A DNA stretch of 64,000 nucleotides from Coniferiporia sulphurascens (taxonomy: Eukaryota; Basidiomycota; Agaricomycetes; Hymenochaetales; Hymenochaetaceae): positions 930,001 to 994,000 of the forward strand of contig NBBA01000013.1 of the NCBI GenBank assembly GCA_002794785.1, in the 5' to 3' direction. A program made the translations under genes and the position numbers. This document shows positions 33,862 through 45,856 of the stretch, piece after piece (position 1 is the first letter of the stretch; each line of letters opens with the position of its first letter). A model generated the notes under the pieces. The model saw nothing but the letters and a program-made list of their open reading frames with translations, searched no databases and was not told the DNA's origin.

Positions 33862-34807
33862 TCAACAGCCACTCGGGACAGCATCCTGCTCGGCAACGCC
33901 TTCCAACTCTTCCTCGGTGTGTGCTTCTGTTTGCTCGCGCTTCTTCCGCCGTCGCTCTTCCCTTTCGTTATACGCCCTCCTCCGTTCGATTCGTGCTTTT
34001 TCTCTGTTCTTAATCCTGTCGAACTCTTCCTGAAGGTGGTCTTTCATAGCCCGCATATCAGGCGGCTGCTCCGAGCAATATTTGTGGAAACAGTAGAGAT
34101 TTTTTTCTGCAAGTTTCTTTCGATACTCTGATTGGGAAAGCCGTTTATTCTAGAGGGGGAAATGTCAAGGCAAGGTTTAATGAAGTCAACGTACTTCTCT
34201 TGGACGAAGCTGATCATACCTCGTTATACCTCGAGTCCTTTACCTCAAACCATTCCAAGACGTCGTCCAAGTGCAAGAAATAGCCTAGTTTTGGATGAAA
34301 GCTGTTGTAGTGGCGAGATTTCTTCATTCCCTCACCGCACAAGTCACTCGAAATGATATGAAGATGGAGATGCCTAGCCTCCCATATGGGTACGGACCTA
34401 CGAAGGAAGAGGAGGGCAAAGGCTCACTCGAGAGACGGAGCGGCATGGAAGCCCATCCAAACATCCCACTTGAAGCCGATCCAGTTGATCATCTCCTGTT
34501 CGACCTCCCCCTTGACTTTATCGGCGTCGGCCTTTATGGTCTCCAGAAGGGCACGCGCCTCGACTTTCGACACCTCGGATGAGTTGAGGAGCGTACGCAG
34601 GTTTACGAGGTTGTGCGGGACAAGCGGGCGGGCGCCGACGCGCGGGAACATGAGGAAGTGGAATATGGCCTTTGGGAAAGGCTCGAAGATCGTCAGCGTG
34701 TGTTCTGTGTGTCCGAAGTAAACGCTCGTTGGAAGCTTGGTCTCTGGGCTCCTCAACGAGGCGTATTTGGCGTATATCTTAGCATCGAACGTATTTGAGT
34801 CCTGCAT
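33862..34807 (-). CDS. Aprataxin-like DNA deadenylase (HIT + zinc finger), paralog 1
   Basis: Removes AMP from abortive ligation intermediates at DNA breaks. Exons 34807-34428, 34373-34244 and 34149-33862 give 265 aa. The HIT domain opens with VYFGHTEHTLTIFEPFPKAI and reaches the histidine triad EHLHLHIISSDLC across the first splice. After HYNSFHPKLGYFLHLDDVLEW, the last exon brings a zinc-finger-like end, NLYCFHKYCSEQ...MKDHLQEEF, where the final His is Glu, giving a C2HE set as in some fungal Hnt3 proteins; the first Cys pair is spaced C-x4-C. A basic, Glu/Arg-rich tail follows. The 94-nt second intron removes part of the linker. It is a tandem neighbour of paralog 2. Confidence 0.85.
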
Positions 34808-35285
34808 GGAGAGGCAAGGGTGGGCGATGTGCGATTAGAAAGATGGGGAAATGGAGTGCGAGGCAAAGGCAGAAGCAGCCTTTCGTATTTAAAAGGCCCA
34901 GTCATGTCGTAAGAACTTAAATAACAATGCATTGGCGCCCGCTGACGAGAACGCTCTCCCACCTCTCCCAACCGACTTCTTCTGAATCCAAGATCTTTCA
35001 GCCTCAACGCCGTTACGCGATGTGACCGGATACACGTGTTCCGTGACCGTACGCCCGCCGCTGCAGGCCCAATCGCCAAATATGGGCAATCGGTGTTTGG
35101 AGGGAGCACACACAGACAGGCCCGTTGATCGAACGCCAAACATCCTGAGAACCAGATATCATATGATAGACACATGAATACTAATACAACGTAACCCGCG
35201 GACAGCATTGATGATACTACTACACGAATCCGTCTAAAGAGCCCCTTCTGCATCGAGATCGGAGCGGTGCTGGCAACAAATAGTA
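34808..35285. other. Interval between the two aprataxin paralogs
   Basis: About 0.48 kb, expected to hold the promoter of paralog 1 and the 3' end of paralog 2. No supported gene. Confidence 0.45.
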
Positions 35286-36340
35286 TTACGGACTCCCGCT
35301 GTTCTGCTTCCGCTTCTTTTGCGTGTGTTCCGTGTCATCGCACTGCCTGCTTTCAGACTGATGAGGAGGCGGCGTCTTGGAGTCAGAGGGTTCTGTGATA
35401 TTGCTCGCGTCCCCGTTTTCGCCCGCCCCGCCCCCTTCGGTCGAGGCCGAGATTGATCTAGACTTCGAACCTGACTGGGACGTGTCGCGCTTCCGTTTGA
35501 GCTTCTTCGACTCTGCGCGTGCCTTTTCCTTTTTAGCGAGCCTTTCGAAGTGCTCTTGGAGATGCGTTTTGAGCAAGGGTATGTTCTTGAGCGGTTGCGC
35601 GCAGTGTAAGCATTCTAGTGGGTCTTTGAGGATTTGTTCGTAGGATGACGCGCTTTTGAGCTGAGAGTGAGGGTGTGGGTTGGCATCGGTGCTGAACCAG
35701 GAGAGGACGTCGTCGATGTGCAGGAAGAAGCCGAGGTTGGGGTGGAAGGAGTTGTAGTGCTTTTTCGTCTTGAGGGCGGGGGAGCAGAGGTCGGAGGAGA
35801 TGACGTGTAGGTGGATGTGGCTGGGTGGAAGAGGATGGAAGGACTAGTTAGCGTGGATGGTCGGAGGAGGTCGGAGGAGAGGGACAGACGGATACGGGTC
35901 CTGCCGTCAAGCGGAGACGCGGTCGACCCGGGGAGCTAAATATACGGATCGACTCACTCCATAGATGGTACAGCGTGGAACCCCATGTTCACGTCCCATA
36001 CGAAACCGTACCGCTCACGCATCTCCGCCTCGACGAGCGCGCGCACGGACGCTGCGTCGTCGCGCATGCGGCGCAGAAGCGTCACCACCGCTGCTGCGTC
36101 TTTTCTCCCTGAGGCGAGCAGCGCGCGGAGACTCGTGAGGTGCTCATTGGCAATATCAATCGGCGCAGTACCGGTACGCGGTGGTACGCGCGGGAGGACG
36201 AGGAAGTGGAAATGCGCTTTGGGAAAGGCGTCGAAGATGGTTAGCGTGTGCTCGGTGTGCGTGAGGAGGATGTGTGGGGGGAGGGAGGAGGGCGATGCGT
36301 GTTGTGCGTATTTGCGGAGGATGGCTTTGTCGAACGACAT
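35286..36340 (-). CDS. Aprataxin-like DNA deadenylase (HIT + zinc finger), paralog 2
   Basis: Two exons (36340-35958, 35820-35286) give 305 aa. The HIT domain starts MSFDKAILRKYAQHAS, with HILLTHTEHTLTIFDAFPKA and the triad DHIHLHVISSDLC; HYNSFHPNLGFFLHIDDVLSW matches paralog 1. The zinc finger is complete C2HH: LECLHCAQPLKNIPLLKTHLQEHFERL. A Lys/Ser/Glu-rich C-terminal tail (KKLKRKRDTSQSGSKSRS) may be a nuclear signal. The intron is unusually long here (137 nt). It lies next to paralog 1 in the same orientation, separated by 0.48 kb. One of the two presumably supplies the usual single fungal Hnt3 function; paralog 2 looks closer to the canonical form. Confidence 0.88.
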
Positions 36341-36909
36341 GTCTGAGTACCTGTAGGGTGGCGCGGGGTGAGTAATTGGTGACGAGGGTCTGGAAAAGGC
36401 AAGTGATCGACAGTCGGCTAGGTGTGGCGAGTCGCGTATGTTTTTCTCCTTTTTCTTTCCCGTTGAGCTTTGTTCTGCTCTTTGTCCGAGCAAATCCCTG
36501 ATTTAATAATTTGCGGGTGCAGATCGACGAGTCTCCACCTTTGTAGTCTTTCGTATTCGTTCCGTAAATTTAGTTGTTATGCTTTGACACACAGGTAACA
36601 TAAAATCTGACTAAGAATACATACACGGCATCTCTGAAAATACGTAGGTTTTCACGTTGCACCCGGGCCCGTTCTTGGGTGATGATCAGGGTAAAGGAAG
36701 ACTGCAAGTCTGGAATCGTGCGACGTGAAGCCTGGAGAGGTGACAGTTAGTCACGGTCAATGTGTAGCAGCCAAGTCACGCATATCATTACGTAGTATCA
36801 GTTGCACGTGATGCTATACAGTTCCGTCCCTACTTTTCTCACAGTCCACGCTCGGTGTTTCGAGGAACTCTGCCCTAAGCCGTCCGCAATAATCTGCTAG
36901 CTGTAAAAC
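36341..36909. promoter_or_regulatory. Divergent interval, aprataxin paralog 2 / eS21
   Basis: A 0.57-kb region between divergent genes that contains both promoters. No frame or repeat of note. Confidence 0.4.
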
Positions 36910-37374
36910 ATGGAGAACGATTCGGTACGTTCTAATAGTCCCCTGCGTCGAGAGAGATGTGTGTATGCTAAACGGTCACGACGCATGGTGTAGGGTGTCC
37001 TCGTTGACCTTTACGTCCCCCGCAAGTGCGCGGCGACCAGTACGTTCCCCCTTCTAAGCGAGTTCACTGGGATTTCGTCCTGAACCTCTCTTTTCTCAAT
37101 AGACCGCCTCATCACATCAAAAGACCACGCGTCGGTCCAGATCTCCGTTGTTGACGTTGACGCGGACGGCAAGGCGCTGTCGACCACTACCACTTTTGCG
37201 CTGTGCGGTCAGGTCCGGGCGAGCGCTGAGAGCGACGACTCGATCAATAGGTTGGCTACTAAGGCTGGTCGTGCGTTCTCTCTCTCCTTTGTGTCTTTTT
37301 TTGACGTTGGTGTTGATGGGGAATATATATATATACATACAGTGCTCCGGAACGTCTGGTCGTACCAGAAGTGA
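36910..37374 (+). CDS. Cytosolic 40S ribosomal protein eS21
   Basis: Small-subunit protein needed for 18S rRNA maturation. Four exons (36910-36924, 36994-37039, 37103-37267, 37343-37374) give 85 aa: MENDS/GVLVDLYVPRKCAAT/NRLITSKDHASVQIS and RASAESDDSINRLATKA, ending VLRNVWSYQK. The length and sequence fit fungal eS21. The 15-nt first exon splices straight after MENDS, as is common in basidiomycete ribosomal protein genes. No long frame covers this gene, so a simple ORF scan misses it. The last intron carries an (at)n run near its 3' end. Confidence 0.93.
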
Positions 37375-38006
37375 ATGGGGTCGGAGCCGTGTTTGTGTGC
37401 TTGTGATTAGATTCGCATATCTGTATTTCCTCTCCTGGCTTTGGCTTTCCCATTCTATATCGCATTCACCTTGTGCAACTACTGAGAGCCGTTGTGTTTC
37501 GTCCGATTATCGCAAGAAGACTTTTTCTGTAATGGGTTCTCCTGGCCTGTTTTTTGGGCTTGAAGGACGCCTACTGGCTTATGCCGTAGCTCTGGTGAGA
37601 CTGTATTCGTTGGGAGCCGTTATTCCACGGAATATGGTGCGCGGCCTTCTGAGTCTAAACCTATCAGACTTAGAGCTCTGCCTCTGAGAGCCGTATTGGC
37701 GCCAAGGTTACAACGGAGTGAAATCGAGTGCGCACAGCTTCTGCCATGCGAGTCCTTATTGGCACGCCTGACTTTGTTCGTGAATATTAATGGGAAACTA
37801 GATAGTCCGAGTTGTCGATTAGCGGGTTCTATAGGTGAGATAGCGTATAGCCAAATTTGGACACAACGTCCTCGACTCGACGCCACTCCTTGGTCGACGC
37901 CCGCGTGTATTTAATAGGCTCACTACTTGCACCTAGCCACGCCCCCGGCTCGCCAGCGTCTTCCTTAAGAACGACGTCGAGCGAATACCCACAGTTGTAT
38001 TGTACC
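37375..38006. other. Interval between eS21 and the 5-phosphatase gene
   Basis: About 0.63 kb, including the eS21 3' flank and the promoter of the next gene. No supported gene. Confidence 0.45.
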
Positions 38007-39710
38007 ATGTCTACAGACTCGGAGCGGCTGCTCGTCCAGATCGCGTCCTACAACACCAACCTTCAGGGTAACGCTGGCCTTCCGCAGGACCTTGTCGACT
38101 GGCTCGCGCCCACTCTCAAAGTCTCCAGCTTCCTCTCGCATGCCCGTCGTGCACCCGACATCGTCGCTGTTGGCTTCCAGGAGCTCCTCCCGCTGCACCT
38201 CGGTCGTAAGCACCCCTACCTTTCGTACACACAGCAGCACGCGTCACTGACATCAGCCCTACGCCACGGACAGTCTCGGGCCTGTCAGGCCGTGTCGTCG
38301 AGACGCGCGATACGCTCATCCGCACGCAGATCGAGGAACACGCACCGGACAAGTCGCGCTACGTGCTTGTTGCGCGCGTGGTTAACGCTGGAGTAGCACT
38401 GCTTATGTATGCGCGCGATGAGCGCGTCGCAGCACGCGTGTGCGATGTGCAGACGCAGTGGACTAGTTGTGGACCTGGCTGGATGGGCAACAAGGGCGCT
38501 GTGGGTGTGCGGTTCCGTCTGGCAAGTGCGGGTGCGGGGTCGGGAGGGGAGGTGTTTACGTGCGTGGCCGGTTTTTCACGTTGTCGTTTCCGCGTGCTGA
38601 AGTTTTGGCTGGCGCCAGGTTTGTGAATGCCCACCTCACGGCTAACGCCGGTAAGCTTGAGCGGCGCATAGCGGACTATCACCATATCGTCGGCACGCTG
38701 CTCTTCCCGCCGCTCCCCTCTTCGTCGTCGTCGTCGTCATCCGGCGCGTACACGACGCTCTACGCGACGTCGCACCTCTTCTTCCTCGGCGACCTCAACT
38801 TCCGCCTCGCGCTGCCGCCGGACCACGCTTTCGGCGGTTCGACGGGCACAGGTCGGTCTGCGGTGTACGATGCGCTGGGGGACGACGCGCACAGGGAGGA
38901 GCTGAAGGAGTTTGATGAGCTGCTTCGCGAGCGTCGGGCTGGCCATGTGTTCGTTGGGTTGCGCGAGGCTGAGTTCTGGCGGTTCAGGTGCACGTATAAA
39001 TATCGTCTGCAGGAGGTCGATCGGTATAAGTGCGTCTTTCTACTCATTCTATTCTCGTGCAACGCGAAGCTGAATCGAAATTACCATTCGCAGCCCTACA
39101 CGTATGCCTGCGTGGACGGACCGCGTGATGTACGCGTCGCATGCCGATAGGCCTGACGCGCCTGAGGAGTCTAGTATTGAGCCTGTGCTCTACACTTCGA
39201 TCCCGTCGTACATCGCTTCAGACCATGTACGTCCCCTCCTTTCTTTTCTCGCACCTTTCTGACCTTCCCTGCCTTGTATAAAAACCAAACCAGAAACCAA
39301 TCGTCGCCCTCCTCCTCGTCCCCACCACCGTCTTCTCTCCCTCTCCCTCTTCCTCCGCCTCCGCCTCTCCCCCCGCCTCCTCATCCACGCCCCCACGCCC
39401 GCCAACACTCCACCTCCCACCCACCTACAACCCCACACCCGACCCATACTGGGTCCCAAAACGCATAGCGGGGCGCGCGCTGGACAGGCTCGTCGGTTTC
39501 GTGTGGACGCTCCTTGTGCTTGTGGGGCTTGGGAACGCCGGGGTGGGCGCTGTGGGCGTGTTGGTGCTTGGAGTTGGGGTTGCTGCGCGCTGGTTTGGGG
39601 CTGGGTTTGGGTCTGGGTTTGGTAGCGGTAGCGGTGGTGGGGGAAGGGGAGAGGGAGGAGAGGGTGCGAGGACGGGGGCAGGGGCGGGCGCGGTGCGTCT
39701 TGAGGAGTGA
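38007..39710 (+). CDS. Inositol-polyphosphate/phosphoinositide 5-phosphatase with C-terminal membrane span
   Basis: Hydrolyses the 5-phosphate of PtdIns(4,5)P2-type lipids. Five exons (38007-38205, 38274-38559, 38619-39029, 39094-39226, 39294-39710) give 481 aa, phases closing. Catalytic landmarks: VGFQELLPLHLG, WMGNKGAVGVRF, FVNAHLTANAGK, SHLFFLGDLNFRL (G-D-x-N-x-R) and RMPAWTDRVMY, plus SIPSYIASDHKPIVALL. After a Pro/Ser-rich linker the C-terminus has a long hydrophobic stretch (LVGFVWTLLVLVGLGNAGVG and on) and a Gly/Arg tail. An end-of-chain membrane anchor recalls yeast INP54, a tail-anchored ER enzyme. A poly-Ser insert sits before the catalytic GDxN motif. Confidence 0.92.
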
Positions 39711-40339
39711 GCGTGGATATGGATTATTCTGGGATATGATTTAATTGTGATACCTTTTCGTTTATTTATTCACTTGATGTCTTTTTTACGTGCATACCGC
39801 AATTTGTACGATGTATTTCCTTCCATTCCTTTCCCTCCATTTCCTCCGGGACCAGCACTATTAATATTAATACTTATCAGCCCGAGTAGCCTTTTTTCAT
39901 TTGTCTTTGTCTATACTTTTACTATACCGTATGGTACTGCTAACACTTGGATACTTATATAGTAAGTATACGTATACCCTCCTCGAAAGTCAAAACTCGG
40001 ATTGAGTTATAAGTTCTGCTACGAAATGCGATGCACGCGCATACAACCACTTATGTAGCTCCGGTTTACGGTTTACGGTTTACGGCATCGAATTACTGCA
40101 GTAGTGCCCCAAGCTGAGACACAGTTCCTCCCTCCTTACTTAGTCATACCATACCACGTTGATTCGTATCGTATCGTATCTAAAATACCGACAAAGACGC
40201 GCGCATAGATCAAGAAATCGAGAGCCGAGGCTGGTACTTTGAACAAAAGATGAAGATGAGGAAAGGGGGGGATAAGAAGGGAAGGTAAAAGGCTAAGGAT
40301 GACAGCATAACCCGCGGGACAGGAAAGGAGGGAATTCAT
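39711..40339. other. Convergent interval with a three-copy heptamer
   Basis: About 0.63 kb between two genes that end towards each other. It contains ggtttac repeated three times at about 40060-40084 and an AT-rich stretch. No gene supported. Confidence 0.5.
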
Positions 40340-43300
40340 CTAGACGGACTCGGAGACGACGGCTACGCGCTTCGCCCTAGGCCTGTGAACAACCGTGTCT
40401 TCGTCGACAAGCAGCGCAGCGCGCTCAACGTCCACGTCCGCATCCGCATCCGAATATGTGTCTACATCATGATGCACACCCTGCGACACCGGCAACCGCA
40501 CAAGACAAACGCAAAGAAGCGACACGCACACGCACGCGGCGCTGACCCAGAAGATCGTACGTGGGTACGTCCCGACTGTCTTCACGTACGTCGTCCCGAA
40601 TAGCGTTGGGCCGATGATCTGTGCGCTGTGGGGGTTTTAGAGTTTACAGGTTGGAATTTGGAGTTTTGTGGGTTATTTTTTTTTGACAAAGGTAATGGTG
40701 ACGTTGCATTGAAGAACAGTTTTGAAGGGAAAAAAATAAATCAGTAAACACGTCCGTCTGGCTGCGGGTAATTCAACGTGTAAGAAAAAACTCACCACAA
40801 GGAGTTTACAACGCTCATCGCTCCAAACAGTCTCCCTGTCTCCCCTCCTCTTCCTTGCTCACCCACACCCTTACCTCCACCCGCCTGCTCACCCGTACCC
40901 CTCCGCACATATAGCTCCAACGCAAGCGCCTGTATAGCGGGCCCAAATCCGCCTCCCCACGCCGCTAGTATACTAAGCGCAGAGAAGCTCAGCGCGCCGG
41001 GGGCGAGCGGGATAATGGTATAGCAGACTGCTTCGAGTGCGAGTGAGGTGCGGGCGAGTGAGAGGTCGAAGGAGGGCGTGTGTGGGGTTGGAGCTTGGTG
41101 TGTCTGAGTTTGTGTTTGTGTGTTTGAGTGCGGGTGAGAGGTGTCTGCGGGGTGAGGAGTGTCTGCGCTTGTGAGGAAGGAGGGATAAGGAGAGGATGGG
41201 CGTGAGGAGCCGCTGATGAGCGGCTCGGAAGGTGACGAGGGTAGCTGAATAGCGGGTTTCGGGCGATTGAAGAACTTGATGATCACTAACACCGAAATTG
41301 GGTCAGTCAGAAAATTTTGCACGTGTGCGCGCAGGTGCAATGCGGATGCGGGCGGGGATGGGGACGGGAAACGGGATCAGGGAAGAACACACTCACGCGG
41401 AAGCACAATTGTGAGGTATACCGCACGCGAGGCGCCGACGAGGCTCAGCCAGTATCCAAGCTGTGTGGGGGGAAGTTCATTGGTTGGCGGTCAGCTATCA
41501 GTAGGGACGAGGGACGGTGTTACTTTACCTCCTCGGACGTCCATCCGAACGTCGCTGCCGCATATTGGAATTTGTACTGATACGACGACTATGCGTTGCG
41601 TAGGCATGGGCGGATCGAAAAAAAAAGTCAAGGAAGCAGTACCTCGTTAATAAAAATAAAACGCAGAGGAACGTAACGCACCAAAACAAGCGAAGAGAAA
41701 CCATATGCAGCCGCGATGAGCGTCAGACTCCAATCCATCATCGTCCTCTTCTTATTACCGTTACCGGAATAATCATCCGTTTCGACCTTCGTGGGCGCGA
41801 AGATGCTCAGTGGGCTTAGGAACGCAAATACCTTCTTGAGCCCAGCTAATATCCGTATCCGTATCTTCACAGCACGAGCGCCGTCCCCCGCCTCTCCCGC
41901 CTCGACGCGCCGCGCTTCCTCCGCCTCCCGCACCCGCCGCCTCCTCATCGCCTTCCTCGCGCGTTTCGTCAGACTCTCCGGCACGACGACCCACACCATC
42001 AATGCATACACCAAATGCACCGCCGTCGCGAAATAAAACACCGTAATCGTGCGACCGGCCGTGGCGTGTATCAACAACGCGCCGACTGAGGGTCCGATGG
42101 CCATGCCGACGAAGAGGAGACCGAGGGAGAGGGAGAAGACGCGTGAGCGTGTACCGGGGGCAGTGCAGTCTGCCATGTAGGCGTGGATGGCGGCGACTGC
42201 GGATGAGAGGCCTAGGGGTGGTGAGGTGGTGTGAGATGTGGGATGTGTGGGACTCGGGATTTAGAGTGCTTACCTCCGAGGGAGCCCTCGACGAGTGGTC
42301 CGAGTAGGAGGAACCAGTAGCCACCCGGAAGACGGTTGGAGAAGAAGTAGACGAATATAAAGTTGAAGTCGCTAGTAAGAACGGTCAATAATAAATCCTA
42401 CCCGTTATTTATGAAAGAAGAAAAAAACAACGCACGTTAACAGCAGGCCAAGGACCGAGATGCCCATGACGCGCAGACGGCCGTAGCGATCTGAAAGCTG
42501 GGTCCCGAGATGCCAATTACTACACGCATACACTCAGATGAAACGAATAAAGGGGAAACGCACCGACCCCCAAAACGCCGTAGTTAGGCAGGTCAGGACG
42601 CCCATAGCCGTTGTCGTGACTGTGTATTATATTGTTTGTTTGTGTAGGTCTCGCGCTGTACGCACGACCGCAGACTGCGCGAGTTACTCACAGGCGATCA
42701 GTTTCGCGACGGCAGCCTGTACGACTGGGTCTGCTGCGCACTTGCTTGTCGTATCAGAGTCTTTGACCCCGACTGCGTCATCGAGACCGGGCCCGTTGTA
42801 TATTGCGTAGAATGGCGAGTTTGCGGTCGAATAGTCGAAATCGACCTCCGAGACAAAAGTTGCGTTTGCGGGGAGCTCATGCCCGGCGGTGTATTCGGGC
42901 TTGTGCTCAATACACGCAAGGAGGGTGTATATCTCGACGCGCGGGGCGATGCACGCAGACATGGCTATGGACGAAAAGGGCATCATGCACAACAGCCTGT
43001 ACGTGGTTGGGGTTCAGTCAGGTTCAGCAACGGCGCGCCAGACTTACCATAGAGGCGAGGGCCGTCTGTACCATGGACGTCGCTTTAGCTCCTCTTCGTC
43101 ACCCGCTTCGTCGTCGTCGTCATCATCGTCGCTATCCTTACCGCTGTCGTCAGGCGCCACAGCTTCGTCTGCGACGAGCGTGTCGTCCGTGTTTGAGCGG
43201 TGCTTATCGCGGTGTCGCCTGTGCACGAAATCTTGTAGGAGTTCTACGGCTTCCTCAGATACGGAACCCTCTGGGAGGAGAAGCGCGTCTGGGCCCTGGG

Positions 43301-43421
43301 GCAGATAAAGAACCGAACTCGCGCTCGCACTCGCCGTGTGCGGAGAGTGTGGGCGGGAGCGCGAGCGGGACTTGGAGGGGTGGACGACGCGCAGAGCGAG
43401 TTCTGGGTCGGCGGGGCCCAT
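40340..43421 (-). CDS. Major facilitator superfamily transporter with long cytoplasmic insertions
   Basis: About ten exons give 783 aa. The acidic N-terminal tail (about 120 residues, with DSDDDDDDDEAGDEEEL) precedes the first span (LLCMMPFSSIAMSAC). The diagnostic loop 2-3 motif is FWGSLSDRYGRLRVMG, spliced from two exons. Then come LLLGPLVEGSLGGLSSAVAA, SLSLGLLFVGMAIGPSVGAL and a second bundle (LGYWLSLVGASRAVYLTIVL to TIFWVSAACVCVSLLCVCLV). A long Ser/Pro/Thr-rich loop follows helix 7, and a basic linker with RKAMRRRRVREAEEARR separates the two halves. Overall this resembles the DHA1/tetracycline-resistance-like or MFSD14-like group. The substrate is not predictable. The exon between about 42435 and 42497 has coordinates uncertain by one base. 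Confidence 0.85.
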
Positions 43422-45856
43422 GGCGGTAGGGGATGAAGGGGAAGGGGGGGTTAGTGGGCATGTTACCAGCAGATAGGCAGCCGCAGCCGTTCCGCTGAGC
43501 AGGCGTTCCACACGCACAGGACGATTTTAGCTCGAGGCTTGTGAGCTCATTTCTTCTCGTCATCGACAACACGCGAGTCCTTAGTAATTACGGCACGGCC
43601 GGCGTGCGATTTTATTCTATTTCGATTGGTAGCGTTGTTATACAAGTTGGTGAAAGATACATCCGCGACCATAGACGCCAGCGGCCAGCCGGACTTTGAT
43701 GCGACCTCTAATCGCTGCGGGGTGTACTGTTTACCAGAACGTCCACCTAACACCGCCCATCTATCTTCTAGCTCTGGCACCGTGTTGCGGGAATCGGAAG
43801 CCGGGAACTAGCTTCATCAACATAACTTGGGCTATGGCGCGATATGCGCATCCTCGTCAGGACGAACCTCCTACGGTACGTCTTACTCGACGGTGTTGGC
43901 CCCAGCATGTCCTCCCATCCAACCTTGAGCAAGCAGTCAGCTCTAAGGCCATCGGGTACCTCGGAAATCATCATCCAGGTCTTCATTGTCTTACCCACCT
44001 TGATGAGCTCGACTACTTGGTGGCAGAAGACCTCAAACGGCTCGATTCTCTCCAGGATGCCTCCGAGTTTCTTCAATGGGGGCGACTCTTCCCCTTTCCC
44101 TCCTCTATTGGCGGCCTTTCGCCACTCAGCGCTGCCTGCCCGTCACTCAGACTGAGATCCACAAGCAAATTTTCAGAGTCAGCCCGGAAGCAGGAGCAGG
44201 GGGATCAGGTCTACATCATCCACTCTTGTCCCGGCCTTCTGCGCCTTTCACCAGCCAACTCGCTGCCGCCTCTGCCTGGTGCATCGTCTCTTCTGGTCCT
44301 CGGCCTCGGTTTCGCACTTGCAGAATGTTGAAATGTACGTTTTGTTGCCGAAAAATTGAATGGTATTCCGACCAAGAACTAACTACGCAACAGTCAAAAT
44401 TTTACTACTAGGAACTGTATAGTATCACCGAAGTCAGAGATCGCACGTGATGCATCTCTTATTCCAACACAGAAAAGTTGTTGATAAGGGCGACGAATGA
44501 CGGACTGCTGAAGCCGAACGGCGGCGGAGAGAAAGGGAGCTCGCCTCGGGCAGCTTGTTAACAGCGTCTCCAAAACATGGCCGGACAAGTTCATCCAGGA
44601 TATCACAGCACTCCTAATGTCTAATGTCCATCATGAACTTATGCATCAGCCATTATTATCTGGATTCGAGGTGTCGACCAAGCCTCTGGCTTTGCAAGTG
44701 AAAAGACCAAAGAACTCTTGAATGGGTCGGCCAGCTGCACAACCGATTGATTGTGCCCTACCCATTCGCCCGATCACTCCCCAACCCAGACCCTGCGCAC
44801 ATGCACGGATACAAACAACAAATGATTCCACCTTATTCCTCGCCACTTCCGTCAGCTCCTACCAGTCTGTACTCACCCTGCTAGAGCTCCTGCAGTATGC
44901 CCAGCTGTTCTCCCTGCAGACGCACCATCCACTTGCACAGGGCGCATGAAGTTCTGCTAGTAGGCGCTCACCCACAACCAGCTTGGCACTGCAGTGCTTG
45001 GTGGTGGGCAGGGCATGTACACGAGAGTGGCTTGGACCTCACTCATGTGGACAGTGAGGAGATGGTGGAGAGGTATGGATGGTGCAAATCCCATCTGTTC
45101 TGCACGAACGCGCCCAATGCGTAAACTGAAGTAAGTATACACGGTATATCTTTGCAATTAATGCAGAGACAATAACTAAGTTCTTAGCTTTTCAGGGGGC
45201 AAGAAGACATTTCAAAGCCGGGGGAGGGAGAGGGGGAGCGAACCGGTACACATACATCTATACTGTACTCATCTCAAATATCATGGAATGATGCTCAAGT
45301 TTGCCAACAGCCTTCGAGCATGTCATGGTGAGCACCAATGATGCCTCTGAGCTAGCTCCGGATATGTGTTCATCACAATACGTGTGACTAGGTCATCAGC
45401 AACATGCAAGCACTTGACTTGTGCATGAATGCGTGAGATTTCCGTAACACCCTCATGTACATGTACATCCGGGTGCAGAAGGACAGGTTCCATGGGCGTG
45501 CAAGTCTGGTGTGAGATGCATATGGTTTGTTTAACATCCAAGGAGCGACTCACACTTACAATACGTCGAGGGTAGTTCACACCTGGGGTTAATAGGCAGA
45601 CAACGTACCAAAGCAGTTATATTGTTCTTAATATCTTACATCATATGCTATGGTGTGCATTGGTTTTGTTCTCATTGCAATTGTAAACGCTAACATATAT
45701 ATCCTGTGTACATACAACTGATTGCTACTAGCCCCCCAATGACCAAAATAATGTCAGAAAAGAACCCCACATTGTGAAGTTGAAGGCACTACGGCAAAAA
45801 AAAAGCATCAGAACAAAACAAAGATTATACATTAGTATACAGTAAATAGACCATAC
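43422..45856. other. Gene-free interval between MFS gene and NLR-like gene
   Basis: A 2.4-kb stretch. Several frames overlap in 43.7-44.4 kb on both strands, with no motif and no coherent splice pattern. The part from about 45600 is AT-rich (3' flank of the NLR-like gene). I can support no gene or element here. Confidence 0.4.

Noticed and set aside
43696..44411. Several overlapping frames of up to 211 codons
   Set aside because: Frames on both strands, no motif, no consistent splicing, unlike the neighbouring genes.
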